In this document: piece after piece, positions 11,067-23,254 of the stretch
How the letters are laid out: each line of letters starts with the position of its first letter
How positions within the stretch are numbered: the first letter of the stretch is position 1
Origin: Megaleporinus macrocephalus
Lineage: Eukaryota > Chordata > Actinopteri > Characiformes > Anostomidae
Direction of reading: 5' to 3'
Assembly (NCBI GenBank): GCA_021613375.1
Contig: CM038704.1
Span: 6,916,538-6,980,537 of the forward strand
Length of the DNA stretch: 64,000 nucleotides
Position numbers and translations under genes: made by a program
The notes under the pieces: generated by a model
What the model was told of the DNA's origin: nothing
The model's database searches: none
What the model saw: the letters and a program-made list of their open reading frames with translations, nothing else

Positions 11067-12097
11067 TGGTTTTATTCTTATATAATCATAATTTTTTTGG
11101 CAGTTTAATATGAACTTGAGTTTTAATCTTCTCTAATTTTAAACTAGAGTCGGTGCGTGCACTAGATTGCACGATTATGTTATGAATTTGGGGTGGCAAG
11201 TTCACAGTTTATTCAAGGGGAGCCATCTAGTGTTGAGCCCACCTTGTTGTGGGTCCTATATCACTAATGAGAGGTCTAGGACTTCTCCACCACCTCCTTC
11301 TCAATCCGAACCCAGACTAAGAAACCCTTACCTGGAGGGCAGAGTGCAGAGCTGGGACCCTGTTTGTAAACTACTGCTATTACTTAGACAATTTCTGCTT
11401 CTCCCCCCTCATTGGTGGAGAGGTATATGCTTTAGTTCCTCTCTCTGCAGCACCTTCAGGAATGTTGTGCGACATCAGTAATGCATTCAAGGAAGCGTAA
11501 ATAGACAGTAATTTATTCCACCGAATGTGGGAGTTGTTAAGAGTGGTTTCAGCTCGAGGAGTGAGTGGAATGGTAATAGGACGGATCAGGCGTTGCACTC
11601 TTATTTTTTTCTTTTTTTTTCAATTTTCATGTCTAGCCCGGACGCTCCTGCTCGTTGTTATCATCTGAAGTGTGTTCATCAGAGAACTGGATGTTGTCTG
11701 CAACAAAATAATAATAATAATAATAAAAAAAGCAGACTGAGGAAAACATTAGCTACTGCACGGAAGCCAAACTAACACTGCGGCACCGAACGAGGTGACT
11801 CTGTGCCATTTTCACTCAGGAGGCAATGAGCTATTAGAAAGTAAAATCATATTCGTGATTGAACTGCTGTTATACTGAAATACCTGCACAGTCAACAACA
11901 GACAAGTTATAAAATAAACACTGTTTATTTCTTTTATAATGCAGGCAATTCAATTTCATTCAGAATTGCTCGGAATTTGCTCCGAACTTCGTTTTGGGAT
12001 ACACACAGGACTATTCCAATGTTCGGAATCACTGTTCTCACTAATATATAAAACTCTGTTGCAAATACATGCAAATTGATACTTTGAAGCTAATACT
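11067..12097. other. Unassigned sequence with a short (AAT)n
   Basis: T-rich run at 11605-11622 and an (AAT)7-type run at 11706-11726. No gene or repeat family recognised up to the LTR target duplication at 12098. Confidence 0.4.
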
Positions 12098-12102
12098 GGT
12101 TA

Positions 12103-13023
12103 TGTAAGCACTTCCTCCCAGCGCCCTCAAGAGGTCGCAGTCTCTGGAATACTAGGTAGCTTCAAACACACACACACACACACACCTCTCTCGCACGCTC
12201 ACAATCACATTGTCATTACCGCTAACAGCAGTAGCTCATTAGCACACCCCTTAAAACCCAGCCACGCACAGGATTCAGTACGTGGCATTGTTTGTAATAG
12301 CACCTTACCTGTCCAAGGTCACAGGCTAGCATCTGGCGAGCCTCCCTGTAGGTCCAGCCCAATCCTTTCATCTCCACAGCAGGGTCCTGTCATACTCCCT
12401 GGAGCCGTCGAGACCTGCAAACTCGCTGACCTGCCCGAGCACCCACCTCCGGTCATCTGAGCTTTCCCCCCTGCCGTCTCTACCCCAGGGATTTCCATGA
12501 AGTGAGGTTGGTGCGGCCATCGCACTTTGTGTTTGGCTCGCTCCCTTAAGTGAGTGTACCCGGCTCCCGCCAGTCATGTGACTCTTGAAACTAGGAACTG
12601 TGATCTTACGCTCCCCCGGGAACAGAGAGAGTGGTGTAAACCCCCACAGGGGTCCTCTCATGGCGAGCTTCGGAACAACGTAAGGACTAACCTCTGTTTG
12701 TTTTGAACTGTTTAGGCAGGGCCTAGTTTTCTCTCCAGCATTCAGAAAGCTACCCTGTCATCCACTGCTCAGATGGGAGAACTATGCCTGGGGTCCTCGA
12801 GGCTCAGGTGACTCACAACAACGGCGACCCTGATACGCACCATCTCACCTGCTCCAGTAGCCGCTTTCCCTGGCTGCCTCGGACTCCAGCTCACCTGGTC
12901 TCCTGGGACTTTCCCCTCTGTGGGCTCAGCTCTGCGCTCTGTGTTCACATTTTCAGCTCTTCTTTTAGTTAATAAAGCCTAGCATATGGATCGCAACGTC
13001 ATGTCCGAGTCTGATTCGTTACA
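12103..13023 (+). mobile_element. Solo LTR (921 bp) with 5-bp target duplication GGTTA
   Basis: It begins TGTAAGCAC and ends GATTCGTTACA, giving TG..CA ends and a 5-bp inverted terminus TGTAA/TTACA. GGTTA is present directly before (12098-12102) and directly after (13024-13028), a perfect 5-bp target duplication. AATAAA at 12971-12976, about 50 bp before the 3' end, is a plausible LTR polyadenylation signal. A (CA)n run lies at 12169-12186. There is no internal region, so this is a solo LTR left by LTR-LTR recombination. The tail AATAAAGCCT..TATGGATC is shared with the second solo LTR at 61916-62455. A Ty3/gypsy-type origin is likely but not proven. Confidence 0.85.
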
Positions 13024-13028
13024 GGTTA

Positions 13029-13784
13029 CAAAAAATTACTTACATAGCCTGCATTTCTTATGAACAGAGCTGTAGATAAATACAGACATGCCTCGAATCC
13101 GATTCCAATAAAGGTGGTGAACAAACCCTACTATCAGAATGTTCGAATTATTGTGACCTATTATGTTTCAATGTTCATCATCTTATTTTTGGACTCTACT
13201 TGAATAGATGCATTCTGTATTCACCCTCTGTCTTTAATTCCCGCCTCCAGATGAGCGCAGCATGCTCTGATTGGTCAGCTCTTGCATGCTATTTTGATTG
13301 GTCAACTGCCAGAGCAGCATCTTGCTACAAGATATTTTTATTTTTAACTTACAAAACAGTTGGTTCTGCTGTATCAGTTTGAGTCAGAGCCCAATCCTGA
13401 AAGTCTGGCGAACAAGTTGGTAGAGACAGCTTCACAAGCTAGACTGGCGCAGGATTTTTCAGAGGGGTCAGTTTTTACTGTTGTAGCTCTCGCTGTGCGT
13501 TATGTGAGGAGGTGCCAAGCTGGCGGGTAGACGGACATCACCTTGTAACGGACAGAGTAGCTGGAATTCCAACAAGGTGCTTGAGGCAGTAGAGAAAAGT
13601 GGTTTCTGTGGAAGAGAGTTTCTCTGTCTGGCATGTACTTTGGGTTTTATAACCGGGCAGGACGTTTACATGCACAAAAACTTACACAACACATTAAAAA
13701 GAGAAGGACAAACCGGAAAAGCACAATAGACTTCCTGTTTTACTTATTTATCCAATATGCTTTATAAAATATGAATTATTAGTT
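13029..13784. other. Unassigned sequence
   Basis: It holds two GATTGGTC CCAAT-type sequences (13269, 13296) and a stretch at 13500-13680 with no recognised coding or repeat signature. Confidence 0.35.
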
Positions 13785-13942
13785 ATTATATATCGTTGCC
13801 GACCAATGAAAAACTCCAAAATTGCAACTTTACAGGAAAGACCAAAAACAACTATACTATCAATGTAAGTCCAATGGAACCAGAATTTTTTCCAGGCTAT
13901 TTTGAGTGCTTTTATTGGTCCATTCATCATGAATTTTCACCC
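13785..13942 (+). mobile_element. MITE family A, right-truncated copy
   Basis: It starts ATATATCGTTGCCGACCAATG and contains AAATTGCAACTTTACAGGAA, ATCAATGTAAGTCCAATGGA and TTTATTGGTCCATTCATCAT, shared with the complete family A copies. The right inverted terminus is not found. Confidence 0.75.
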
Positions 13943-14717
13943 AATGTTAACAACCTATGCATCTTCAAATGATTTACAAAACTAAAAATCGAAAAAATAA
14001 GAGATACAATATGTGCCACTGGACAGTTGACGATGGTACAAAACATCAATGATATAACAAGTGAATAACCCAGATTTTGACAGTAAAGAATAGAAGACCA
14101 CAAAAACGGGCCGGAATGCACCCAAACGCCATTCCGTGTGTAAAAGTCAGACTAAAATGACATTGTGGAGAATGTTGGATATTCCATATCTAGGGGAGGA
14201 TTGAATCTTGAAATGGGCCCTGAAAACCAACTTCTTATGCTCACTAACAAAAATCAGGGAAAGATCATTGTTATCCTTTTGCCTTGTTAGTTTGTGGAAG
14301 AACTCAAACTAGGAAAATAGCCTGCTACTGAAGCGAGCATCACCGCTGCTATGGTGACTGAGTTATGAACTAGCCAACGCTGAAGTAGCCAACTAACATG
14401 GGACCCACTGAATACTTTACATGCTTGGTACAGCAAAGATTAAACCAGGTGTAGTAGTTCAACCAGTGTTTAGAGTAACTACAGAATACAGTAATATGAC
14501 AAACATCTTCAGATTACACCAAGAAACATCAGGTAGTTCGAAAAATGATTACTAATCATTTACTAGTGATTACTAATGATTCAACACATCTCACCATCAG
14601 ATTTCACATAGTCAGAGTACTTTACATGAAGTACCGCAGGCTGAATCTGCACAGCTCTGATTGGCTGAGGAGCGCCTTTGGTGAACTTACAACACATGGG
14701 ATTGGTCCGGATTGAGC
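13943..14717. other. Unassigned sequence
   Basis: No gene or repeat recognised. It contains a short internal duplication of TGATTACTAATGATT-like words near 14545-14582. Confidence 0.35.
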
Positions 14718-14830
14718 CCGTATACCACAAAGACAAGAAAAGTTCCGCCGCTTAAAATAAACACTGTCAAAATTAAGTAGTTCTCAATAATTTATCGGTT
14801 TGGGTCCGCACTGGATGGCGTCTGGGCAGA
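14718..14830 (+). repeat. Dispersed repeat, copy 1
   Basis: CGTATACCACAAAGACAAGA, AAGTTCCGCCGCTTAAA, AAACACTGTCAAAATTAA and GGTTTGGGTCCGCACTGGA correspond in order to 48150-48270. Family and ends are unknown. No coding content. Confidence 0.65.
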
Positions 14831-14850
14831 CCTGGACTGCAGTCTGCCTA

Positions 14851-15673
14851 CACTGTTAACCCGTGATTAGTTTCTGTGTAAAGAGTTTGTGTAATGATGC
14901 TTAAAAACTAAAGTTTTATTGCGTTACTTAAAATGTTTTAGTATGTTTTACTATTTTGAAAGAAGAACTGAGTACACTAATATTATTAAGTTGAACAAAT
15001 TTAAAACATCAGGTTTTAGCTTGGACCACGCCCCTGTAGCACCTTGCCAGATTCTCACTGGTCAGTTCAATCAAGACTAGTTGGAGCTTGTTTAGTGGAG
15101 CTTGTAAAGGTTTTAAAGGAACTCCTACATTCTGGAACTTGGTGAGTTTTCCGTGTTCAAGTCGTGTAAAACTGTTGTACTTGATGCTTATCTAGAGTTA
15201 GAAAATGTAATTTACTGTGTTTTTATCATTTCAATGTGTAAACTGCGTTGTAAGCCAAACAGTATTCTAACTAGACCAATCAAAACCAGTCATCGTCACT
15301 ACTAAACCCTTCAAGAGTCAGGATCATCCGAGATGTCCCAGTGATGTAATTTTAAATAAAATCTAAATAAGTTTAACTGTTGTCTGTGTTCCTTTGGATG
15401 GAGACTATTTAATTTTTTTTTCATAACTTAATTTTGATTAGAGGAAACTCAATGTTGAGTTGAATGAAATGGTCAGTAGGGTTGATTTTACAAAATATTT
15501 TAAGTACAAACAATTTAGATTTCATTGCATTCAACTCAAATGACTACTTCCAGTCTATTTGACATTTAAGTTGATTTTAAGCGATTTTCTCTAGTTTGCA
15601 TTACTTAAATACTTTAAGGCAATCACTTGCCTCAAACTCTTTAATGACAATCAACTTATCCGGGTTTACAGTG
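14851..15673. mobile_element. Inverted-repeat DNA element flanked by TA (CACTGTWAACCCG family)
   Basis: The left end CACTGTTAACCCGTGATTAG and the reverse complement of the right end CACTGTAAACCCGGATAAG are inverted repeats. The dinucleotide TA precedes (14849-14850) and follows (15674-15675) them. Length 823 bp, no transposase. The interior is rich in TTAAGTTGAAT-like words typical of non-autonomous teleost elements. A TA target is consistent with Tc1/mariner-type mobilisation, but TA is short enough to occur by chance. Confidence 0.7.
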
Positions 15674-15675
15674 TA

Positions 15676-16602
15676 TTAGTGACCTCTGGTCCATATTAAG
15701 ACTCCATTATTACACAGTATGTACATGGCAACTACACAGAAACAGCCCACTTATTTTAAAATGTACCTTTAGTGTAAATACTGCTGTTCCAGTGTAACTA
15801 CAAATGCAGTTCCACTTGTTATTACCACTGTGTTACTGCATATGGAATAAATATGTTCTCACAACTAATTACATAAGCAGTACTGCATCTGTAACAGTGG
15901 CTACATCACTAGTAGTTACACCATTGTTTCCTGTTATTTACATGTAACTACACAGTTATTAGAGATGCTTAAATTAAAGTGGGACCAAAAATCATTAGTC
16001 AAAATTCATTGAAACAGCTGTCGAATGTTCTCCTGTTTCTCTTTTCATGAAGATGAAAGTTCCACCTTAAATGATACAGCACATACCATAGTGGTGCACA
16101 GGCATCGGAATGGAACTGAAGCACCAATTAAAGTGGAAATTATATTTTTAACAAGTTTCTAATTATAGTTTATTGCAAGAGTAATCATAAAGAACGTGTA
16201 GAGCAGTGCAGTGTAGAAGCAAACATATCACAAGCGTTTTGGTGAGCAGTCTGCTGAGGTACATTGGTAGAGTTTAAAGGTAGCCATTAGTACCCAAACT
16301 CAGAGGGGTCCGGAATCACCTACTAAGTCAGTAGGTACTAGATTGAAGCCAGTATGTACTGCTCAAGCAGTAAGCAAGTGTTTAGTATGCTCGCAATCTT
16401 GGACACACTACGTCCACCATCATACCAACATCCTATAACACAAGACCACCACTGTAAACGTCCCGCTATTCATTAAAAGCTCTGTTTACTGACAGATTTA
16501 GAGACTTTTTGTGAGACTAACCTGCGTTTTTGTCTCAATCTGTACTCTGACAGTGTCGAGCTGTAACTCGGAGAAGATGAATCAGGAGAACTTCATAATG
16601 TA
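15676..16602. other. Unassigned sequence
   Basis: AT-leaning sequence with no gene or recognised repeat. Confidence 0.35.
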
Positions 16603-16604
16603 TA

Positions 16605-17121
16605 CACTGTAAAAAAATTCACTGTAAATTAACAGTAAAATACTCACAGCAGAGATACCAGTATTTTACTGTTATTTTACAGAGCATCTACTGTAATTAA
16701 TTTGAACAGTATTGTACTGTAAATTGAATTACAGTATATGACAGTAAAATAACTGCGTATTTATGGTACTAACCAACTAGCCAGACAGTTAGCTAGCTAA
16801 CTAACACCGTTCAAGCTACAGTTTCTTTACTAAATTTAGTCACTAAATGAAAACCGGCCCTAACTAACAACATCTTATATACTTACACTGACAATAATTA
16901 TTAATTATTAATTATTAATTATTATTAATAATTATACTGACAAAACCATATCGCTGCAAACTTCAAGAGACGCGGCGTTAACAGCTACCTTTTGCTTGAG
17001 TTTCATGAAGACCGCCTTTACATACGCTGTGTGATTATTTAGCTGTATTTTACAATTATTATAAAAAACAGTAAGATACTGTTGTATATCCACAGTAAAT
17101 TTACAGCAATTCATTACACTG
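16605..17121. mobile_element. Inverted-repeat element flanked by TA (CACTGTAAA family)
   Basis: The left end CACTGTAAAAAAATTCACTG matches the reverse complement of the right end CAGTGTAATGAATTGCTG, then both continue TAAAT. TA flanks both sides (16603-16604, 17122-17123). The left part repeats CAGTAAAATACT and GTATTTTACTGTTATTTTAC in both orientations, a hairpin-rich design typical of this teleost MITE type. 16903-16935 holds ATTATTA low-complexity sequence. No coding region. Confidence 0.65.
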
Positions 17122-17123
17122 TA

Positions 17124-17736
17124 CCTCAGAAGTAGCTCTAACTTCTGTAGCAGCAGTTACCCAGCAGTAGCTACACACACACAGCTGACAGAGTCTTTGG
17201 CCACTAGTTGATCACAACAACGAGATACGTTGGGGTTTAAGAATCTGCTCCCCTGTGTTCGACTCCCCGTCACTACTCGGCCTGTTTACAAAAGCAGCCC
17301 AGAAAGTCCACATTCAGTACTAAAAGTGATTTTCTGTGTTCTACTTTCTCCAAACCTGAGTGGAATCAAGTGAACGCCAGGTCTACACTGTAATTAGGGC
17401 TTATTTTAGTGATTGATATGTTTGGTAAGGAATTCTGTAAGTGAGCTCATTTTAAAATGTTCATGTTAATGATGTGAGCTGAAGGAGAGTTAATGATTGA
17501 TAACAAGCTCACTAACCTACATATGTTAGCCAGTCACAGCATGTTTGATATCTGAATATAATAAAAGAGAGGATTCGTTGGAAGCAGTGATGCTTGTTGT
17601 AGGAAATGTAAGGCTGTCATTTTAAGTTTGTAACATCATTCGGTTATATTTTTCAAAATCAAAAAATCTCTTTTCCAGACGGATAATAAAACGTTCCTAC
17701 ACATTCCTTCTCTGTGTAGTTCAGAACAGTACTGTT
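17124..17736. other. Unassigned sequence
   Basis: No gene or repeat recognised before the start of the large array. Confidence 0.35.
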
Positions 17737-20700
17737 GTTAGTAAATGTAGAGGTTAGTGTTTAGTGTAAATGTAGGAGTTAGTGTTTAGTGTAAATGTAG
17801 GAGTTAGTGTTTAGTGTAAATGAAGGAGTTAGTGTTTAGTGTAAATGAAGGAGTTAGGGTTTAGTGTGAATGAAGGAGTTAGGGTTTAGTGTAAATGTAG
17901 AGGTTAGTGTTTAGTGTAAATGTAGGGGTTAGAGTTTAGTGTAAATGTAGTGTTTAGGGTTTAGTGTTACTGCAGGGTTAGTGTTTAGTGTAAATGTAGG
18001 TGTTAGGGTTTAGTGTAAATGTGGGGATTAGGGTTTATTGTAGATGTAGGGGTTAGTGTTTAGTATAAATGTAGGTGTTAGAGTTTAGTGTAAATGTAGG
18101 AGTTAGGGTTTAGTGTAAATGTAGGGGTTAGGTTTAGTGTAAATGAGGAGTTAGTGTTTAGTGTAAATGTAGGGGTGGGGTTTAGTGTAAATGTAGGAGT
18201 TAGTGTTTAGTGTAAATGTAGGGTTAGTGTTTAGTGTAAATGTAGAGGGTAGGTTTATTGTAGATGTAGGGGTTAGTGTTTAGTATAAATGTAGGAGTTA
18301 GTGTTTAGTGTAAATGTAGGAGTTAGTGTTTAGTGTAAATGTAGAGGTTAGGGTTTATTGTAGATGTAGGGGTTAGTGTTTAGTATAAATGTAGGAGTTA
18401 GTGTTTAGTGTAAATGTAGGAGTTAGTGTTTAGTGTAAATGTAGGAGTTAGTGTTTAGTGTTAATGTAGTGTTAGGGTTTAGTGTTACTGTAGGGGTTAG
18501 TGTTTAGTGTAAATGTAGGTGTTAGGGTTTAGTGTAAATGTGGGGATTAGGGTTTATTGTAGATGTAGGGGTTAGTGTTTAGTATAAATGTAGGGGTTAG
18601 TGTTTAGTGTAAATGTAGGTGTTAGAGTTTAGTGTAAATGTAGGAGTTAGTGTTTAGTGTAAATGTGGGTTAGTGTTTAGTGTAAATGTAGGAGTTAGTG
18701 TAAATGTAGGAGTTAGTGTTTAGTGTAAATGTAGGAGTTAGGGTTTAGTGTAAATGTAGAGGTTAGGGTTTAGTGTAAATGTAGAGGTTAGGGTTTAGTG
18801 TAAATGTAGGGGTTAGGGTTTAGTGTAAATGTAGAGGTTAGAGTTTAGTGTAAATGTAGAGGTTAGGTTTAGTGTAAATGTAGAGGTTAGGTTTAGTGTA
18901 AATGTAGGGGTTAGAGTTTAGTGTAAATGCAGGGGTTAGTGTTTAGTGTAAATGTAGGTGTTAGGGTTTAGTGTAAATGTAGGATTAGGGTTTATTGTAG
19001 ATGTAGGGGTTAGTGTTTAGTGTAAATGTAGGGGTTAGAATTTAGTGTAAATGTAGGGTTAGTGTTTAGTGTAAATGTAGGTGTTAGGGTTTAGTGTAAA
19101 TGGGGATTAGGGTTTATTGTAGATGTAGGGGTTAGTGTTTAGTATAAATGTAGGGGTTAGTGTTTAGTGTAAATGTAGGTGTTAGAGTTTAGTGTAAATG
19201 TAGGAGTTAGGGTTTAGTGTAATGGAGGAGTTAGTGTTTATTGTAAATGTAGGGCTGGGGTTTAGTGTAAATGTAGGAGTTAGTGTTTAGTGTAAATGTA
19301 GGGGTTAGTGTTTAGTGTAAATGTAGAGGGTAGGGTTTATTGTGATGTAGGGGTTAGTGTTTAGTATAAATGTAGGAGTTAGTGTTTAGTGTAAATGTAG
19401 GAGTTAGTGTTTAGTGTAAATGTAGGGTTAGTGTTTAGTGTAATGTAGGGGTTAGTGTTTAGTATAATGTAGGAGTTAGTGTTTAGTGTAAATGTAGGGT
19501 TAGGTTTAGTGTAAATGTAGGAGTTAGTGTTGTAGGAGTTAGTGTTTAGTGTAAATGTAGGAGTTAGGGTTTAGTGTAAATGTAGAGGTTAGGGTTTAGT
19601 GTAAATGTAGAGGTTAGGGTTTAGTGTAAATGTAGAGGTTAGGGTTTAGTGTAAATGTAGGGGTTAGGGTTTAGTGTAAATGAAGGAGTTAGGGTTTAGT
19701 GTAAATGTAGGAGTTAGGGTTTAGTGTAAATGTAGAGGTTAGGGTTTAGTGTAAATGTAGAGGTTAAGGTTTAGTGTAAATGTAGGGTTAGGGTTTAGTG
19801 TAAATGCAGGGGTCAGTGTAAATGTAGGTGTTAGGGTTTAGTGTAAATGTAGGGATTAGGGTTTATTGTATGTAGGGGTTAGTGTTTAGTGTAAATGTAG
19901 GGGTTAGAATTTAGTGTAAATGTAGGGGTTAGTGTTTAGTGTAAATGTAGGTGTTAGAGTTTAGTGAAAATTGTAGGGGTTAGGGTTTAGTGTAAATGTA
20001 GGAGTTAGGGTTAAGTGTAAATGTAGGGGTTAGGGTTTATTGTAAATGTAGGGGTTAGTGTTTAGTGTAAATGTAGGGTTTAGGGTTTAGTGTAAATGTA
20101 GGGGTTAGGGTTTAGTGTAAATGTAGGGATTAGGGTTTATTGTAGATGTAGGGGTTAGTGTTTTGTGTAAATGTAGGAGTTAGTGTTTAGTGTAAATGCA
20201 GGAGTTAGGGGGTTTAGTGAAATGTTAGGGGTTAGGGTTTAGTGTAAATGTAGAGGTTAGTGTTTAGTGTAAATGTAGGAGTTAGGGTTTAGTGTAAATG
20301 TTAGGGGTTAGGGTTTAGTGTAAATGTAGGGTTAGTGTTTCGTGTAAATGTAGGGGTTAGTGTTTATTGTAAATGTAAGGATTAGGGTTTATTGTAGGTG
20401 TAGGGGGTTAGTGTTCCGTGCAAATGTAGGAGTTAGTGTTTAGTGTAAATGTAGGAGTTAGGGGTTTAGTGTAAATGTTAGGGTTTAGTGTAATTGTAGA
20501 GGTTAGGGTTTAGTGTAAATGTAGGAGTTAGGGTTTAGTGTAAATGTAGGGGTTAGAGTTTAGTGTAAATGTAGAGGTTAGGGTTTATTGTAGATGTAGG
20601 GGTTAGTGTTTAGTGTAAATGTAGGAGTTAGGGTTTAGTGTAAATTTTAGGGGATAGTGTTTAGTGTAAATGTAGAGGTTAGGGTTAATTGTAGATGTAG

Positions 20701-23254
20701 GGGTTAGTGTTTAGTGTAAATGTAGGAGTTAGGGTTAAGTGTAAATGTAGGGGTTAGTGTTTAGTGTAAATGTAGGGTTAGGGTTTAGTGTAAATATTGA
20801 GGTTAGGGTTTAGTGTAAATGTAGGGGTTAGGGTTTAGTGTAAATGTAGGGATTAGGGTTTATTGTAGATGTAGGGGTAAGTGTTTAGTGTAAATGTAGG
20901 AGTTAGGTTTAGTGTAAATGTTAGGGGTTAGCGTTAGTGTAAATGTAGGAGTTAGGGTTGTGGGGGTTTAGTGTAGGTAATGTAGGAGTTTGGGTGTAGT
21001 GTAAATGTAGGAGTTAGGGTTTAGTGTAAATGTAGGGGTTAGAGTTTAGTGTAAATGTGAGGTTAGTGTTTAGTGTAATTTAGGGGTTAGGGTATTGTGA
21101 TGTAGGGGTTAGTGTTTAGTGTAAATGTAGGGGTTAGAGTTTAGTGTAATGTAGGGGTTAGGATTTAGTGTAAATGTAGGAGTTAGTGTTTAGTGTAAAT
21201 GTAGGGATTAGGGTTTATTGTAGATGTAGGGGTTAGTGTTTAGTGTAAATGTAAGGATTAGGGTTTATTGTAGATGTAGGGGTTAGTGTTTAGTGTAAAT
21301 GTAGGAGTTAGGTTTGGTGTAAATGTTAGGGTTAGGGTTTAGTGTGATTGTAGAGGTTAGGGTTTAATGTAAATGTAGGAGTTAGGGTTTAGTGTAAATG
21401 TAGGAGTTAGGGTTTAGTGTAAATGTAGGGGTTAGAGTTTAGTGTAATGTAGAGGTTAGGGTTTATTGTAGATGTAGGGGTTAGTGTTTAGTGTAAATGT
21501 AGGGTTAGGGTTTAGTGTAAATGTAGGAGTTTGGGTGTAGTGTAAATGTAGGGTTAGGGTTTAGTGTAAATGTAGGGGTTAGAGTTTAGTGTAAATGTAG
21601 AGGTTAGTGTTTAGTGTAATTTAGGGGTTAGGGTTTATTGTAGATGTAGGGGTTAGTGTTTAGTGTAAATGTAGGGTTAGAGTTTAGTGTAAATGTAGGG
21701 GTTAGGATTTAGTGTAAATGTAGGAGTTAGTGTTTAGTGTAAATGTAGGGATTAGGGTTTATTGTAGATGTAGGAGTTAGTGTTTAGTGTAAATGTAAGG
21801 ATTAGGGTTTATTGTAGATGTGGGTTAGTGTTTAGTGTAAATGTAGGAGTTAGGGTTTGGTGTAAATGTTAGGGGTTAGGGTTTAGTGTGATTGTAGAGG
21901 TTAGGGTTTAATGTAAATGTAGGAGTTAGGGTTTAGTGTAAATGTAGGAGTTAGGGTTTAGTGTAAATGTAGGGGTTAGAGTTTAGTGTAAATGTAGAGG
22001 TTAGGGTTTATTGTAGATGTAGGGGTTAGTGTTTAGTGTAAATGTAGAGGTTAGGGTTTAGTGTAAATTTTAGGGGTTAGTGTTTAGTGTAAATGTAGAG
22101 GTTAGGGTTATTGTAGATGTAGGGGTTAGTGTTTAGTGTAAATGTAGGAGTTAGTGTAAGTGTAAATGTAGGGGTTAGGGTTTAGTGTAATGCTAAGGGT
22201 TAGGGTTTAGTGTGAATATAAAGGTTAGGGTTTAGTGTAAATGTAGGAGTTAGAGTTTAGTGTAAATGTAGGTGTTAGGGTTTAGTGTAAATGTAGGAGT
22301 TAGGGTTTAGTGTAAATGTAGGAGTTAGGGTTTAGTGTAAATGTAGGGGTTAGGGTTTAGTGTAAATGTAGGAGTTGGGGTTTAGTGTAAATGTAGGAGT
22401 TAGTGTTTAGTGTAAATGTAGGTGTTAGGGTTTAGTGTAAATGTAGGAGTTAGGGTTTAGTGTAAATGTAGGAGTTAGGGTTTAGTGTAAATGTAGGTGT
22501 TAGCGTTTAGTGTAAATGTAGGAGTTAGGGTTTAGTGTAAATGTAGGAGTTAGGGTTTAGTGTAAATGTAGGAGTTAGTGTTTAGTGTAATGTAGGGGTT
22601 AGTGTTTTGTGTAAATGTAGGAGTTAGTGTTTATTGTAAATGTAGGAGTTAGTGTTTAGTGTAAATGTAGGGTTAGTGTTAGTGTAAATGTAGGGGTTAG
22701 TGTTTAGTGTAAATGTAGGAGTTAGTGTTTAGTGTAAATGTAGGGGTTAGGGTTTAGTGTAAATGTAGGAGTTAGTGTTTAGTGTAAATGTAGGGGTTAG
22801 TGTTTAGTGTAAATGTAGGAGTTAGTGTTTAGTGTAAATGTAGGAGTTAGTGTTTAGTGTAAATGTAGGGGCTGGGGTTTAGTGTAAATATAGAGGTTAG
22901 GGGTTTAGTGTAAATGTAGGAGTTAGTGTTTTAGTGTAAATGTAGGAGTTAGTGTTTAGTGTAAATGTAGGGGCTGGGGTTTAGTGTAAATATAGAGGTT
23001 AGGGTTTAGTGTAAATGTAGGTGTTAGTGTTTAGTGTAAATGTAGGTGTTAGTGTTTAGTGTAAATGTAGGAGTTAGTGTTTAGTGTAAATGTAGGTGTT
23101 AGTGTTTAGTGTAAATGTAGGGGTTAGTGTTTAGTGTATATGTAGGAGTTAGGGTTAGTGTATATGTAGGAGTTAGGGTTTAGTGTAAATGTAGGTGTTA
23201 GTGTTTAGTGTAAATGTAGGTGTTAGTGTTTAGTGTAAATGTAGGGGCTGGGGT
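17737..23254 (+). repeat. 5.5-kb minisatellite, 25-bp unit (~220 copies), telomere-like G-rich strand
   Basis: The unit is TTTAGTGTAAATGTAGGRGT + TAGKG (25 bp), with frequent 1-3-bp deletions and variants GTAGATGTAGG and TTTATTG. Many junctions read GGTTAGGGTTTAG, giving TTAGGG-like hexamers every unit on the plus strand. Higher-order structure is visible: the rare variant GAGTTTGGGTGTAGTG at about 20987 and 21527 begins two nearly parallel blocks about 541 bp long, and GGGGATTAGGGTTTATTG followed by TAGTATAAATG recurs near 18025, 18540 and 19105. No origin from a transposon is evident. It is not a true telomere because the hexamer is never tandem on its own. Confidence 0.97.

Noticed and set aside
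17737..23254. True telomere or chromosome end
   Set aside because: TTAGGG occurs only once per 25-bp unit and unique sequence continues on both sides.
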